NCBI RefSeq assembly: GCF_000003605.2
Contig: NW_003124657.1
Location: 1 to 40,116 of the forward strand
Length of the DNA: 40,116 bases
Direction: 5' to 3'
From: Saccoglossus kowalevskii
Lineage: Eukaryota; Hemichordata; Enteropneusta; Harrimaniidae
Shown one piece after another: positions 12,008-24,645 of this stretch. A program made the translations under genes and the position numbers. How positions within the stretch are numbered: the first letter of the stretch is position 1; the number at the start of each line of letters is the position of its first letter. The notes under the pieces are model-generated. The model saw nothing but the letters and a program-made list of their open reading frames with translations, had not been told where the DNA came from and searched no databases.

Positions 12008-13560
12008 CCAGTTGAGTGGGATATTCACCTCCCCACATTGCAAATCTTGTCTGCTTTATTTGCTATGAGTGGCATGTCAGTGGCTGATTATGTGGTCCAG
12101 GGAGCCAGTTGAGTGGGATATTCACCTCCTCACATTGCAAATCTTGTCTGCTTTATTTGCTATGAGTGGCATGTCAGTGGCTGATTATGTGGTCCAGGGA
12201 GCCAGTTGAGTGGGATATTCACCTCCTCACATTGCAAATCATGTCTGCTTTATTTGCTGTGAGTGGCATGTCATCGACTGATTATGTGGTCCAGGGAGCC
12301 AATTGAGTGGGATATTCACCTCCCCACATTGCAAATCTTGTCTGCTTTATATGCTATGAGTGGCATGTCAGTGGCTGATTATGTGGTCCAGGGAGCCAGT
12401 TGAGTGGGATATTCACCTCCTCACATTGCAAATCTTGTCTGCTTTATTTGCTACGAGTGGCATGTCAGTGGCTGATTATGTGGTCCAGGGAGCCAGTTGA
12501 GTGGGATATTCACCTCCTCACATTGCAAATCTTGTCTGCTTTATTTGCTGTGAGTGGCATGTCATCGGCTGATTATGTGGTCCAGGGAGCCAGTTGAGTG
12601 GGATATTCACCTCCTCACATTGCAAATCTTGTCTGCTTTATTTGCTGTGAGTGGCATGTCATCGGCTGATTCTGTGGTCCAGGGAGCCAGTTGAGTGGGA
12701 TATTCACCTCCTCAAATTACAAATCTTGTCTACTTTATTTGCTATGAGTGGCATGTCAGTGGCTGATTATGTGGTCTAGGGAGCCAGTTGAGTGCGATAT
12801 TCACCTCCTCACATTGCAAATCTTATCTGCTTTATTTGCTGTGAGTGGCATGTCATCGGCTGATTATGTGGTCCAGGGAGCCAGTTGAGTGGGATATTCA
12901 CCTCCTCACATTCCAAATCTTGTCTGCTTTATTTGCTGTGAGTGACATGTCATCGGCTGATTATGTTGTGCAGGGAGCCAGTTGAGTGGGATATTCACCT
13001 CCTCACATTGCAAATCTTGTCTGCTTTATTTGCTGTGAGTGACATGTCATCGGCTGATTATGTGGTCCAGGGAGCCAGTTGAGTGGGATATTCACCTCCT
13101 CACATTGCAAATCTTGTCTACTTTATTTGCTATGAGTGGCATGTCATCGGCTGATTATGTGGTCCAGGGAGCCAGTTGAGTGGGATACTCACCTCCTTAC
13201 ATTCCAAACCTTGTCTACTTTATTTGCTATGAGTGGCATGTCATCGGCTGATTATGTGGTCCAGGGAGCCAGTTGAGTGGGATATTCACCTCCTCACATT
13301 GCAAATCTTGTCTACTTTATTTTCTATGAGTGGCATGTCATCGGCTGATTTTCTGGCCCAGGGAGCCAGTTGAGTGGGATATTCACCTCCTCACATTGCA
13401 AATCTTGTCTACTTTATTTGCTATGAGTGGCATGTCAACGGCTGATTATGTGGTCCAGGGAGCCAGTTGGGTGGGATATTCACCTCCTCACATTGCAAAT
13501 CTTGTCTGCTTTATTTGCTATGAGTGGCATGTCATCGGCTGATTATGTGGTCCAGGGAGC
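12008..13560 (+). repeat. Superblock, second copy
   Basis: Follows the first copy directly. It contains AAATCATGTCTGC (12,239), TTATATGCTATG, CAAATTAC (12,714), GTTGTGC (12,968) and a GGCCCAGGG monomer near 13,356 in the same order. It differs by net loss of two monomers and gain of one (around 13,190, with CCAAACCTTG). A further CAAATTAC at 13,587 lies 873 bp (9 monomers) after the one at 12,714. Confidence 0.85.
12453..13164 (+). repeat. Ordered block E, copy 3
   Basis: Third copy of the block at 240 and 10,319, at offset 2,134 bp from copy 2. Private changes include GGTCTAGGG (about 12,775) and AATCTTATCTGC (about 12,822). Confidence 0.83.
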
Positions 13561-13675
13561 CAGTTGAGTGGGATATTCACCTCCTCAAATTACAAATCTT
13601 GTCTACTTTATTTGCTATGAGTGGCATGTCATCGGCTGATTATGTGGTCCAGGGAGCCAGTTGAGTGGGATATTC

Positions 13676-14050
13676 ACCTCCTCACATTGCAAATCTTGTC
13701 TGCTTTATTTGCTGTGAGTGGCATGTCATCGGCTGATTCTGTGGTCCAGGGAGCCAGTTGAGTGTGATATTCACCTCCTCACATTGCAAATCTTGTCTGC
13801 TTTATAAACTGTGAGTGACATGTCATCGGCTGATTATGTGGTCCAGAGAGCCAGTTGAGTGAGATATTCACCTCCTCAAATTGCAAATCTTGTCTGCTTT
13901 ATTTTCTATGAGTGGCATGTCATCGGCTAATTCTGTGGTCCAGGGAGCCAGTTGAGTGAGATATTCACCTCCTCACATTGCAAATCTTGTCTGCTTTATT
14001 TGTTATGAGTGGTATGTCAGTGGCTGATTCTGTGGTCCAGGGAGCCAGTT
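13676..14050 (+). repeat. Block H, copy 1 (ATAAACT without CCGGGG)
   Basis: Shares GTGTGATATTC, TTTATAAACTG with C27 retained, CCAGAGAGCC, CCTCAAATTGC (13,878), TTTTCT/GGCATG and GGCTAATTCTG with 22,018-22,392, at an exact 86-monomer offset (8,342 bp). Confidence 0.85.
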
Positions 14051-14740
14051 GAGTGGGATATTCACTTCCTCACATTGCAAATCTTGTCTGCTTTATTTGT
14101 TATGAGTGGCATGTCAGTGGCTGATTATGTGGTCCAGGGAGCCAGTTGAGTGAGATATTCACCTCCCCACATTGCAAATCTTGTCTGCTTTATTTGTTAT
14201 GAGTGGCATGTCAATGGCTGATTATGTGGTCCAGGGAGCCAGTTGAGTGAGATATTCACCTCCCCACATTGCAAATCTTGTCTGCTTTATTTGCTATGAG
14301 TGGCATGTCAACGGCTGATTATGTGGTCCAGGGAGCCAGTTGAGTGGGATATTCACCTCCTCACATTGCAAATCTTGTCTGCTTTATTTGCTGTGAGTGG
14401 TATGTCAGCGGCTGATTATGTGGTCCAGGGAGCCAGTTGAGTGGGATATTCACCTCCTCACATTGCAAATCTTGTCTGCTTTATTTGCTATAAGTGGCAT
14501 GTCAGTGGCTGATTATGTGGTCCAGGGAGCCAGTTGAGTGGGATATTCACTTCCCCACATTGCAAATCTTGTCTGCTTTATTTTCTATGAGTGGTATGTC
14601 ATCGGCTGATTATGTGGTCCAGGGAGCCAGTTGAGTGAGATATTCACCTCCTCACATTGCAAATCTTGTCTGCTTTATTTGCTATGAGTGTCATGTCATC
14701 GGCTGATTATGTGGTCCAGGGAGCCAGTTGAGTGGGATAT

Positions 14741-15180
14741 TCACCTCCCCACATTCCAAATCTTGTCTACTTTATTTGCTATGAGTGGCATGTCAGTGGC
14801 TGATTCTGTGGTCCAGGGAGCCATTTGAGTGGGATATTCACCTCCCCACATTCCAAATCTTCTCTACTTTATTTGCTGTGAATGGCATGTCATCGGCTGA
14901 TTCTGTGGTCCAGGAAGCCAGTTGAGTGGGATATGCACCTCCTCACATTGCAAATTTTGTCTGCTTTATAAACTGTGAGTGACATGTCAGCGGCTGATTC
15001 TGTGGTCCGGGGAGCCAGTTGAGTGAGATATTCACCTCCTCACATTCCAAATCTTGTCTACTTTATTTGCTATGAGTGGCATGTCATCGGCTGATTATGT
15101 GGTCCAGGGAGCCAGTTGGGTGGGATATTCACCTCCTCACATTCCAAATCTTGTCTGCTTTATTTGCTGTGAGTGGCATG
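14741..15180 (+). repeat. CTTCTCTAC/GAATGG block, copy 1
   Basis: Order: CCCCACATTCC with TCTAC, GGGAGCCATTTGAG, CTTCTCTAC with GTGAATGGCATG, GGAAGCC with GATATGC, ATAAACT (14,965), CCGGGG, G21C, then TTGGGTGG. The same order occurs at 21,440-21,880 and 32,180-32,620. Confidence 0.88.
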
Positions 15181-15907
15181 TCAGTGGCTGATTCTGTGGT
15201 CCAGGAAGCCAGTTGAGTGGGATATTCACCTCCTCACATTGCAAATCTTGTCTGCTTTATTTGCTATGAGTGGCATGTCATCGGCTGATTCTGTGGTCCA
15301 GGGAGCCAGTTGAGTGGGATATGCACCTCCTCACATTGCAAATTTTGTCTGCTTTATAAACTGTGAGTGACATGTCAGCAGCTGATTCTGTGGTCCGGGG
15401 AGCCAGTTGAGTGAGATATTCACCTCCTCACATTGCAAATTTTGTCTGCTTTATAAACTGTGAGTGACATGTCAGCAGCTGATTCTGTGGTCCGGGGAGC
15501 CAGTTGAGTGAGATATTCACCTCCTCACATTGCAAATCTTGTCTGCTTTATTTGCTATGAGTGGCATGTCAGTGGCTGATTATGTGGTCCAGGGAGCCAG
15601 TTGAGTGGGATATTCACCTCCCCACATTGCAAATCTTGTCTGCTTTATTTTCTATGAGTGGTATGTCATCGGCTGATTATGTGGTCCAGGGAGCCAGTTG
15701 AGTGAGATATTCACCTCCCCACATTGCAAATCTTGTCTGCTTTATTTGCTATGAGTGTCATGTCATCGGCTGATTATGTGGTCCAGTGAGCCAGTTGAGT
15801 GGGATATTCACCTCCTCACATTGCAAATCTTGTCTGCTTTATTTGCTATGAGTGGCATGTCAGTGGCTGATTATGTGGCCCAGGGAGCCAGTTGGGTGGG
15901 ATATTCA

Positions 15908-16362
15908 CCTCCTTACATTGCAAATCTTGTCTGCTTTATTTGCTATGAGTGGCATGTCATCGGCTGATTCTGTGGTCCAGGAAGCCAGTTGAGTGGGATA
16001 TGCACCTCCTCACATTGCAAATTTTGTCTGCTTTATAAACTGTGAGTGACATGTCAGTGGCTGATTCTGTGGTCCGGGGAGCCAGTTGAGTGAGATATTC
16101 ACCTCCTCACATTGCAAATCTTGTCTGCTTTATTTGCTATGAGTGGCATGTCAGTGGCTGATTATGTGGTCCAGGGAGCCAGTTGAGTGGGATATTCACC
16201 TCCCCACATTGCAAATCTTGTCTGCTTTATTTTCTATGAGTGGTATGTCATCGGCTGATTATGTGGTCCAGGGAGCCAGTTGAGTGAGATATTCACCTCC
16301 TCACATTGCAAATCTTGTCTGCTTTATTTGCTATGAGTGTCATGTCATCGGCTGATTATGTG
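15908..16362 (+). repeat. 6-monomer HOR with ATAAACT monomer, copy 3
   Basis: Offset of exactly 8,148 bp (84 monomers) from copy 1 at 7,760. It shares with copy 1, but not copy 2, the CCTTACATTGC monomer before it and the GGTCTAGGG after it, so copy 1 is the closer relative. Confidence 0.87.
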
Positions 16363-16974
16363 GTCTAGGGAGCCAGTTGAGTGGGATATTCACCTCCCCA
16401 CATTGCAAATTTTGTCTGCTTTATTTGCTATGAGTGTCATGTCATCGGCTGATTATGTGGTCTAGGGAGCCAGTTGAGTGGGATATTCACCTCCCCACAT
16501 TGCAAATTTTGTCTGCTTTATTTGCTATGAGTGGCATGTCATCGGCTGATTATGTGGTCCAGGAAGCCAGTTGAGTGGGATATTCACCTCCTTACATTCC
16601 AAATCTTGTCTACTTTATTTGCTATGAGTGGCATGTCATCGGCTGATTATGTGGTCCAGGGAGCCAGTTGAGTGAGACATGCACCTCCCCACATTGCAAA
16701 TTTTGTCTGCTTTATAAACTGTGAGTGACATGTCAGCGGCTGATTCTGTGGTCTGGGGAGCCAGTTGAGTGAGATATTCACCTCCTCACATTCCAAATCT
16801 TGTCTGCTTTATTTGCTATGAGTGGCATGTCATCGGCTGATTCTGTGGTCCAGGAAGCCAGTTGAGTGGGATATGCACCTCCTCACATTCCAAATCTTGT
16901 CTGCTTTATTTGCTGTGAGTGGCATGTCAGTGGCTGATTCTGTGGTCCAGGAAGCCAGTTGAGTGGGATATTCA

Positions 16975-17429
16975 CCTCCTCACATTGCAAATCTTGTCTG
17001 CTTTATTTGCTATGAGTGGCATGTCATCGGCTGATTCTGTGGTCCAGGAAGCCAGTTGAGTGGGATATGCACCTCCTCACATTGCAAATTTTGTCTGCTT
17101 TATAAACTGTGAGTGACATGTCAGTGGCTGATTCTGTGGTCCGGGGAGCCAGTTGAGTGAGATATTCACCTCCTCACATTGCAAATCTTGTCCGCTTTAT
17201 TTGCTATGAGTGGCATGTCAGTGGCTGATTATGTGGTCCAGGGAGCCAGTTGAGTGGGATATTCACCTCCCCATATTGCAAATCTTGTCTGCTTCATTTT
17301 GTATGAGTGGTATGTCATCGGCTGATTATGTGGTCCAGGGAGCCAGTTGAGTGAGATATTCACCTCCTCACATTGCAAATCTTGTCTGCTTTATTTTCTA
17401 TGAGTGACATGTCAGTGGCTGATTATGTG
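16975..17429 (+). repeat. 6-monomer HOR with ATAAACT monomer, copy 4 (diverged)
   Basis: Same order as the copies at 7,760, 8,342 and 15,908, 11 monomers (1,067 bp) after copy 3. Private changes include TGTCCGC (about 17,190), CCCCATATTGC and CTTCATTTTGTATG near 17,270-17,305. Confidence 0.85.
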
Positions 17430-18279
17430 GTCCAGGGAGCAAGTTGAGTGGGATATTCACCTCCCCACATTGCAAATTTTGTCTGCTTTATTTGCTATGA
17501 GTGTCATGTCATCGGCTGATTATGTGGTCTAGGGAGCCAGTTGAGTGGGATATTCACCTCCTCACATTGCAAATCTTGTCTGCTTTATTTGCTATGAGTG
17601 GCATGTCAGTGGCTGATTCTGCTGTCCAGGGAGCCAGTTGAGTGGGATATTCACCTCCTCACATTGCAAAATTTGTCTGCTTTATAAACTGTGAGTGTCA
17701 TGTCATCGGCTGATTATGTGGTCCAGGGAGCCAGTTGAGTGAGATATTCACCTCCTCACATTGCAAATCTTGTCTGCTTTATTTGCTATGAGTGTCATGT
17801 CATCGGCTGATTATGTGGTCCAGGGAGCCAGTTGAGTGGGATATTCACCTCCCCACATTGCAAATCTTGTCTGCTTTATTTGCTATGAGTGTCATGTCAT
17901 CGGCTGATTCTGTGGTCCAGGGAGCCAGTTGAGTGGGATATTCACCTCCCCACATTGCAAATCTTGTCTACTTTATTTGCTATGAGTGGCATGTCATCGG
18001 CTGATTATGTGGTCCAGGGAGCCAGTTGAGAGAGATATTCACCTCCTCACATTGCAAATCTTGTCTGCTTTATTTGCTATGAGTGTCATGTCATCGGCTG
18101 ATTATGTGGTCCAGGGAGCCAGTTGAGTGGGATATTCACCTCCCCACATTGCAAATCTTGTCTGCTTTATTTGCTATGAGTGTCATGTCATCGGCTGATT
18201 ATGTGGTCCAGGGAGCCAGTTGAGTGGGATATTCACCTCCCCACATTGCAAATCTTGTCTGCTTTATTTGCTATGAGTG

Positions 18280-19110
18280 GCATGTCATCGGCTGATTATG
18301 TGGTCCAGGGAGCCAGTTGAGTGTGATATCCACCTCCTCACATTGCAAATCTTGTCTGCTTTATTTGCTATGAGTGACATGTCAGCGGCTGATTCTGTGG
18401 TCCAGGGAGCCAGTTGAGTGGGATATTCACCTCCCCACATTGCAAATCTTGTCTGCTTTATTTGTTATGAGTGGCATGTCATCGGCTGATTATGTGGTCC
18501 AGGGAGCCAGTTGAGAGAGATATTCACCTCCTCACATTGCAAATCTTGTCTGCTTTATTTGCTATGAGTGGCATGTCAGTGGCTGATTATGTGGTCCAGG
18601 AAGCCAGTTGAGTGAGATATTCACCTCCTCACATTGCAAATCTTGTCTGCTTTATTTGCTATGAGTGGCATGTCATCGGCTGATTATGTGGTCCAGGGAG
18701 CCAGTTGAGTGGGATATTCACCTCCTCACATTGCAAATTTTGTCTGCTTTATAAACTGTGAGTGACATGTCAGCGGCTGATTCTGTGGTCCGGGGAGCCA
18801 GTTGAGTGGGATATTCACCTCCTCACATTGCAAATCTTGTCTGCTTTATTTGCTATGAGTGGCATGTCAGTGGCTGATTATGTGGTCCAGGGAGACAGTT
18901 GAGTGGGATATTCACCTCCCCACATTGCAAATCTTGTCTGCTTTATTTTCTATGAGTGGTATGTCATCGGCTGATTATGTGGTCCAGGGAGCCAGTTGAG
19001 TGAGATATTCACCTCCTCACATTGCAAATCTTGTCTACTTTATTTGCTACGAGTGACATGTCAGCGGCTGATTATGTGGTCCAGGGAGCCAGTTGAGTGG
19101 GATATTCACC
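18280..19110 (+). repeat. Block J, copy 1
   Basis: Marked by GTGTGATATCCACC (18,321), TTTGTTATGAG, TTGAGAGAGATATTC (about 18,512), an ATAAACT/CCGGGG monomer (18,748) and GGGAGACAGTTGAG (about 18,891). All recur at a constant 15,316-bp offset in 33,596-34,426. Confidence 0.88.
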
Positions 19111-19300
19111 TCCTCACATTGCAAATTTTGTCTGCTTTATAAACTGTGAGTGACATGTCAGCGGCTGATTCTGTGGTCCGGGGAGCCAGTTGAGTGGGAT
19201 ATTCACCTCCTCACATTGCAAATCTTGTCTGCTTTATTTGCTATGAGTGGCATGTCAGTGGCTGATTATGTGGTCCAGGGAGCCAGTTGAGTGGGATATT

Positions 19301-20270
19301 CACCTCCCCCACATTGCAAATCTTGTCTGCTTTATTTTCTATGAGTGGTATGTCATCGGCTGATTATGTGGTCCAGGGAGCCAGTTGAGTGAGATATTCA
19401 CCTCCTCACATTGCAAATCTTGTCTGCTTTATTTGCTATGAGTGTCATGTCATCGGCTGATTATGTGGTTCAGGGAGCCAGTTGAGTGGGATATTCACCT
19501 CCCCACATTGCAAATCTTGTCTGCTTTATTTGCTATGAGTGTCATGCCATCGGCTGATTATGTGGTCCAGGGAGCCAGTTGAGTGGGATATTCACCTCCC
19601 CACATTGCAAATCTTGTCTGCTTTATTTTCTATGAGTGACATGTCATCGGCTGATTATGTGGTCCAGGGAGCCAGTTGAGTGGGGTATTCACCTCCTCAC
19701 ATTCCAAATCTTCTCTACTTTATTTGCTGTGAATGGCATGTCAGCGGCTGATTATGTGGTCCAGGGAGCCAGTTGAGTGGGATATTCACCTCCCCACATT
19801 GCAAATCTTGTCTGCTTTATTTGCTATGAGTGTCATGTCATCGGCTGATTCTGTGGTCCAGGGAGCCAGTTGAGTGAGATATTCACCTCCCCACATTGCA
19901 AATCTTGTCTGCTTTATTTGCTATGAGTGTCATGTCATCGGCTGATTATGTGGTCCAGGGAGCCAGTTGAGTGAGATATTCACCTCCTCACATTGCAAAT
20001 CTTGTCTGCTTTATTTGCTATGAGTGGTATGTCATCGGCTGATTATGTGGTCCAGGGAGCCAGTTGAGTGGGATATTCACCTCCCCACATTGCAAATCTT
20101 GTCTACTTTATTTGCTATGAGTGGCATGTCATCGGCTGATTATGTGGTCCAGGGAGCCAGTTGGGTGGGATATTCACCTCCTTACATTCCAAATCTTGTC
20201 TACTTTATTTGCTATGAGTGGCATGTCATCGGCTAATTCTGTGGTCCAGGGAGCCAGTTGAGTGGGATAT
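19301..20270 (+). repeat. Block C, first tandem copy (10 monomers)
   Basis: Starts with a TTTTCT/GGTATG monomer carrying one extra C (CCTCCCCC, about 19,309). Its register repeats 970 bp downstream (ACATTGC at 19,311 and 20,281). Order: GGTATG, GTGTCATG twice, GTGACATG, then GGGGTATTC with CTTCTCTAC and GAATGG. A private GTCATGCCATCG lies near 19,545. Confidence 0.85.
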
Positions 20271-21890
20271 TCACCTCCCCACATTGCAAATCTTGTCTGC
20301 TTTATTTTCTATGAGTGGTATGTCATCGGCTGATTATGTGGTCCAGGGAGCCAGTTGAGTGAGATATTCACCTCCTCACATTGCAAATCTTGTCTGCTTT
20401 ATTTGCTATGAGTGTCATGTCATCGGCTGATTATGTGGTCCAGGGAGCCAGTTGAGTGGGATATTCACCTCCCCACATTGCAAATCTTGTCTGCTTTATT
20501 TGCTATGAGTGTCATGTCATCGGCTGATTATGTGGTCCAGGGAGCCAGTTGAGTGGGATATTCACCTCCCCACATTGCAAATCTTGTCTGCTTTATTTGC
20601 TATGAGTGACATGTCATCGGCTGATTATGTGGTCCAGGGAGCCAGTTGAGTGGGATATTCACCTCCCCACATTGCAAATCTTGTCTACTTTATTTGCTAT
20701 GAGTGGCATGTCATCGGCTGATTATGTGGTCCAGGGAGCCAGTTGAGTGGGTATTCACCTCCTCACATTCCAGATCTTCTCTACTTTATTTGCTGTGAAT
20801 GGCATGTCAGCGGCTGATTATGTGGTCCAGGGAGCCAGTTGAGTGGGATATTCACCTCCCCACATTGCAAATCTTGTCTACTTTATTTGCTATGAGTGGC
20901 ATGTCATCGGCTGATTATGTGGTCCAGGGAGCCAGTTGAGTGGGGTATTCACCTCCTCACATTCCAGATCTTCTCTACTTTATTTGCTATGAGTGTCATG
21001 TCATCGGCTGATTCTGTGGTCCAGGGAGCCAGTTGAGTGAGATATTCACCTCCCCACATTGCAAATCTTGTCTGCTTTATTTGCTATGAGTGTCATGTCA
21101 TCGGCTGATTATGTGGTCCAGGGAGCCAGTTGAGTGAGATATTCACCTCCTCACATTGCAAATCTTGTCTGCTTTATTTGCTATGAGTGGTATGTCATCG
21201 GCTGATTATGTGGTCCAGGGAGCCAGTTGAGTGGGATATTCACCTCCCCACATTGCAAATCTTGTCTACTTTATTTGCTATGAGTGGCATGTCATCGGCT
21301 GATTATGTGGTCCAGGGAGCCAGTTGGGTGGGATATTCACCTCCTTACATTCCAAATCTTGTCTACTTTATTTGCTATGAGTGGCATGTCATCGGCTAAT
21401 TCTGTGGTCCAGGGAGCCAGTTGAGTGGGATATTCACCTCCCCACATTCCAAATCTTGTCTACTTTATTTGCTATGAGTGGCATGTCATCGGCTGATTCT
21501 GTGGTCCAGGGAGCCATTTGAGTGGGATATTCACCTCCCCACATTCCAAATCTTCTCTACTTTATTTGCTGTGAATGGCATGTCATCGGCTGATTCTGTG
21601 GTCCAGGAAGCCAGTTGAGTGGGATATGCACCTCCTCACATTGCAAATTTTGTCTGCTTTATAAACTGTGAGTGACATGTCAGCGGCTGATTCTGTGGTC
21701 CGGGTAGCCAGTTGAGTGAGATATTCACCTCCTCACATTCCAAATCTTGTCTACTTTATTTGCTATGAGTGGCATGTCATCGGCTGATTATGTGGTCCAG
21801 GGAGCCAGTTGGGTGGGATATTCACCTCCTGACATTCCAAATCTTGTCTGCTTTATTTGCTGTGAGTGGCATGTCAGTGGCTGATTCTGC
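20271..21890 (+). repeat. Block C, second copy (about 1.6 kb)
   Basis: Near-identical in variant order to 30,930-32,640. The offset is 110 monomers at the left end and 111 at the right, so the distant copy has one extra monomer. A private CCAGATCTTC (two monomers, near 20,770 and 20,963) and a one-base loss in GAGTGGGTATTC (about 20,749) mark this copy. Both CCAGATC monomers share the same change, which suggests local conversion. Confidence 0.88.
21440..21880 (+). repeat. CTTCTCTAC/GAATGG block, copy 2
   Basis: Second copy of the block at 14,741; it forms the right end of block C. A private CCGGGTAGCC replaces CCGGGGAGCC near 21,700. Confidence 0.87.
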
Positions 21891-22017
21891 TGTCCAGGGA
21901 GCCAGTTGAGTGGGATATTCACCTCCTCACATTGCAAAATTTGTCTGCTTTATAAACTGTGAGTGACATGTCAGCGGCTGATTATGTTGTCCAGGGATTC
22001 AGTTGAGTGTGATATTC

Positions 22018-22392
22018 ACCTCCTCACATTGCAAATCTTGTCTGCTTTATTTGCTGTGAGTGGCATGTCATCGGCTGATTCTGTGGTCCAGGGAGCCAGT
22101 TGAGTGTGATATTCACCTCCTCACATTGCAAATCTTGTCTGCTTTATAAACTGTGGGTGACATGTCATCGGCTGATTATGTGGTCCAGAGAGCCAGTTGA
22201 GTGAGATATTCACCTCCTCAAATTGCAAATCTTGTCTGCTTTATTTTCTATGAGTGGCATGTCATCGGCTAATTCTGTGGTCCAGGGAGCCAGTTGAGTG
22301 AGATATTCACCTCCTCACATTGCAAATCTTGTCTGCTTTATTTGCTATGAGTGGTATGTCAGCGGCTGATTCTGTGGTCCAGGGAGCCAGTT
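22018..22392 (+). repeat. Block H, copy 2
   Basis: Partner of 13,676-14,050, with CCTCAAATTGC at 22,220. Differs by ACTGTGGGTGAC in place of ACTGTGAGTGAC at about 22,155. Confidence 0.85.
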
Positions 22393-22529
22393 GAGTGGGA
22401 TATTCACCTCCTCACATTGAAAATCTTGTCTGCTTTATTTGCTATGAGTGGTATGTCAGCGGCTGATTCTGTGGTCCAGGGAGCCAGTTGAGTGGGATAT
22501 TCACTTCCTCACATTCCAAATCTTGTCTA

Positions 22530-24060
22530 CTTTATTTGCTATGAGTAACATGTCAGTGGCTGATTATGTGGTCCAGGGAGCCAGTTGAGTGGGATATTCA
22601 CCTCCTCACATTGCAAATCTTGTCTGCTTTATTTGCTATGAGTAACATGTCAGTGGCTGATTATGTGGTCCAGGGAGCCAGTTGAGTGGGATATTCACCT
22701 CCTCACATTGCAAATCTTGTCTACTTTATTTGCTATGAGTGGCATGTTAGTGGCTGATTATGTGGTCCAGGGGGCCAGTTGAGTGGGATATTCACCTCCT
22801 CACATTGCAAATCTTGTCTGCTTTATTTGCTGTGAGTAACATGTCAGTGGCTGATTATGTGGTCCAGGGAGCCAGTTGAGTGGGATATTCACCTCCCCAC
22901 ATTGCAAATCTTGTCTACTTTATTTGCTATGAGTGGCATGTCAGTGGCTGATTATGTGGTCCAGGGAGCCAGTTGGGTGGGATATTCACCTCCTCACATT
23001 GCAAATCTTGTCTGCTTTATTTGCTATGAGTAACATGTCAGTGGCTGATTATGTGGTCCAGGGAGCCAGTTGGGTGGGATATTCACCTCCTCACATTGCA
23101 AATCTTGTCTGCTTTATTTGCTGTGAGTAACATGTCAGTGGCTGATTATGTGGTCCAGGGAGCCAGTTGAGTGAGATATTCACCTCCTCACATTGCAAAT
23201 CTTGTCTACTTTATTTGCTATGAGTGGCATGTCAGTGGCTGATTCTGTGGTCCAGGGAGCCAGTTGGGTGGGATATTCACCTCCTCACATTGCAAATCTT
23301 GTCTGCTTTATTTGCTGTGAGTAACATGTCAGTGGCTGATTATGTGGTCCAGGGAGCCAGTTGAGTGAGATATTCACCTCCTCACATTGCAAATCTTGTC
23401 TGCTTTATTTGCTGTGAGTAACATGTCAGTGGCTGATTATGTGGTCCAGGGAGCCAGTTGAGTGGGATATTCACTTCCTCACATTCCAAATCTTGTCTAC
23501 TTTATTTGCTATGAGTGGTATGTCATCGGCTGATTCTGTGGCCCAGGGAGCCAGTTGGGTGGGATATTCACCTCCTCACATTGCAAATCTTGTCTGCTTT
23601 ATTTGCTGTGAGTAACATGTCAGTGGCTGATTATGTGGTCCAGGGAGCCAGTTGAGTGGGATATTCACCTCCCCACATTGCAAATCTTGTCTACTTTATT
23701 TGCTATGAGTGGCATGTCAGTGGCTGATTCTGTGGTCCAGGGAGCCAGTTGGGTGGGATATTCACCTCCTCACATTGCAAATCTTGTCTACTTTATTTGC
23801 TATGAGTGGCATGTCAGTGGCTGATTCTGTGGTCCAGGGAGCCAGTTGGGTGGGATATTCACCTCCTCACATTGCAAATCTTGTCTGCTTTATTTGCTGT
23901 GAGTGACATGTCAGTGGCTGATTATGTGGTCCAGGGAGCCAGTTGAGTGAGATATTCACCTCCTCACATTGCAAATCTTGTCTACTTTATTTGCTATGAG
24001 TGGCATGTCAGTGGCTGATTCTGTGGTCCAGGGAGCCAGTTGGGTGGGATATTCACCTCC
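22530..24060 (+). repeat. GAGTAAC-rich zone
   Basis: About nine monomers carry AA at 52-53 (GAGTAACATGTCAGTGG), separated by one or more GTGGCATGTCAGTGG monomers, often with TTGGGTGG junctions. Elsewhere this variant occurs mainly as an adjacent pair inside each 9-monomer HOR copy. The zone looks like a separate local expansion of that variant. It ends at the first indel cluster (24,070). Confidence 0.8.
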
Positions 24061-24071
24061 TCACATTGCAA

Positions 24072-24155
24072 ATCTGTCTGCTTTCATTTGCTATGAGTGA
24101 CATGTCATCGGCTGATTATCTGGTCCAGGGAGCCAGTTGAGTGGAATATTCACTC
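24072..24155 (+). repeat. Indel cluster 1
   Basis: Within 84 bases: AATCTGTC (one T lost), CTTTCATTTG (one C gained), TTATCTGGTCC and CACTCCTCAT (one C lost). Flanking monomers are intact. None of these changes was seen in another copy, so a local consensus error or an array junction is likely. Confidence 0.75.
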
Positions 24156-24450
24156 CTCATATTGCAAATCTTGTCTACTTTATCTGCTGTGAGTGACATG
24201 TCATCGGCTGATTATGTGGTCCAGGGAGCCAGTTGATTGGGATATTCACCTCCTCACATTGCAAATCTTGTCTACTTTATTTGCTATGAGTGGCATGTCA
24301 TCGGCTGATTATGTGGTCCAGGGAGCCAGTTGAGTGAGATATTCACCTCCTCACATTGCAAATCTTGTCTGCTTTATCTGCTGTGAGTGACATGTCAGTG
24401 GCTGATTATGTGGTCCAGGGAGCCAGTTGAGTGGGATATTCACCTCCTCA

Positions 24451-24645
24451 CATTCCAAAACCTTGTCTACTTTATCTGCTGTGAGTGGCAAGTCAGTGAC
24501 TGATTATGTGGTCCAGGGAGTCAGTTGAGTGGGATATTCACCTCCTCACATTGCAAATCTTGTCTACTTTATCTGCTGTGAGTGGCATGTCATCGGCTAA
24601 TTCTGTAGTGCAGGGAGCCAGTTGAGTGGGATATTCACCTCCTCA
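24451..24645 (+). repeat. 2-monomer HOR with a 98-bp monomer, copy 1
   Basis: Distinctive words CCAAAACCTTG (one base gained), GTGGCAAGTCAGTGACTG and GGGAGTCAGTTGAG. They repeat in the next 195 bp. Confidence 0.88.

Larger units (their letters stand above)
13780..22160 (+). repeat. Zone rich in the ATAAACT subfamily
   Basis: TTTATAAACTG monomers start at 13,801, 14,965, 15,353, 15,450, 16,032, 16,711, 17,099, 17,681, 18,748, 19,136, 21,658, 21,949 and 22,143 here. Others are at 7,884, 8,466, 26,021, 32,415, 32,900, 33,482, 34,064 and 34,743, giving 21 in all. Most also carry C27T (AAATTTTG), GTGAC and A80G (CCGGGG), a linked haplotype. CCTCCCC and TTTTCT/GGTATG monomers are also frequent in this zone. 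The type is missing from 1-7.8 kb and after 34.8 kb. Confidence 0.9.

Noticed and set aside
13780..22160. TTTATAAA as a TATA-box-like promoter in the ATAAACT monomers
   Set aside because: It is a short A/T change in a satellite monomer, with no initiator, downstream transcript unit or other promoter element to support it.
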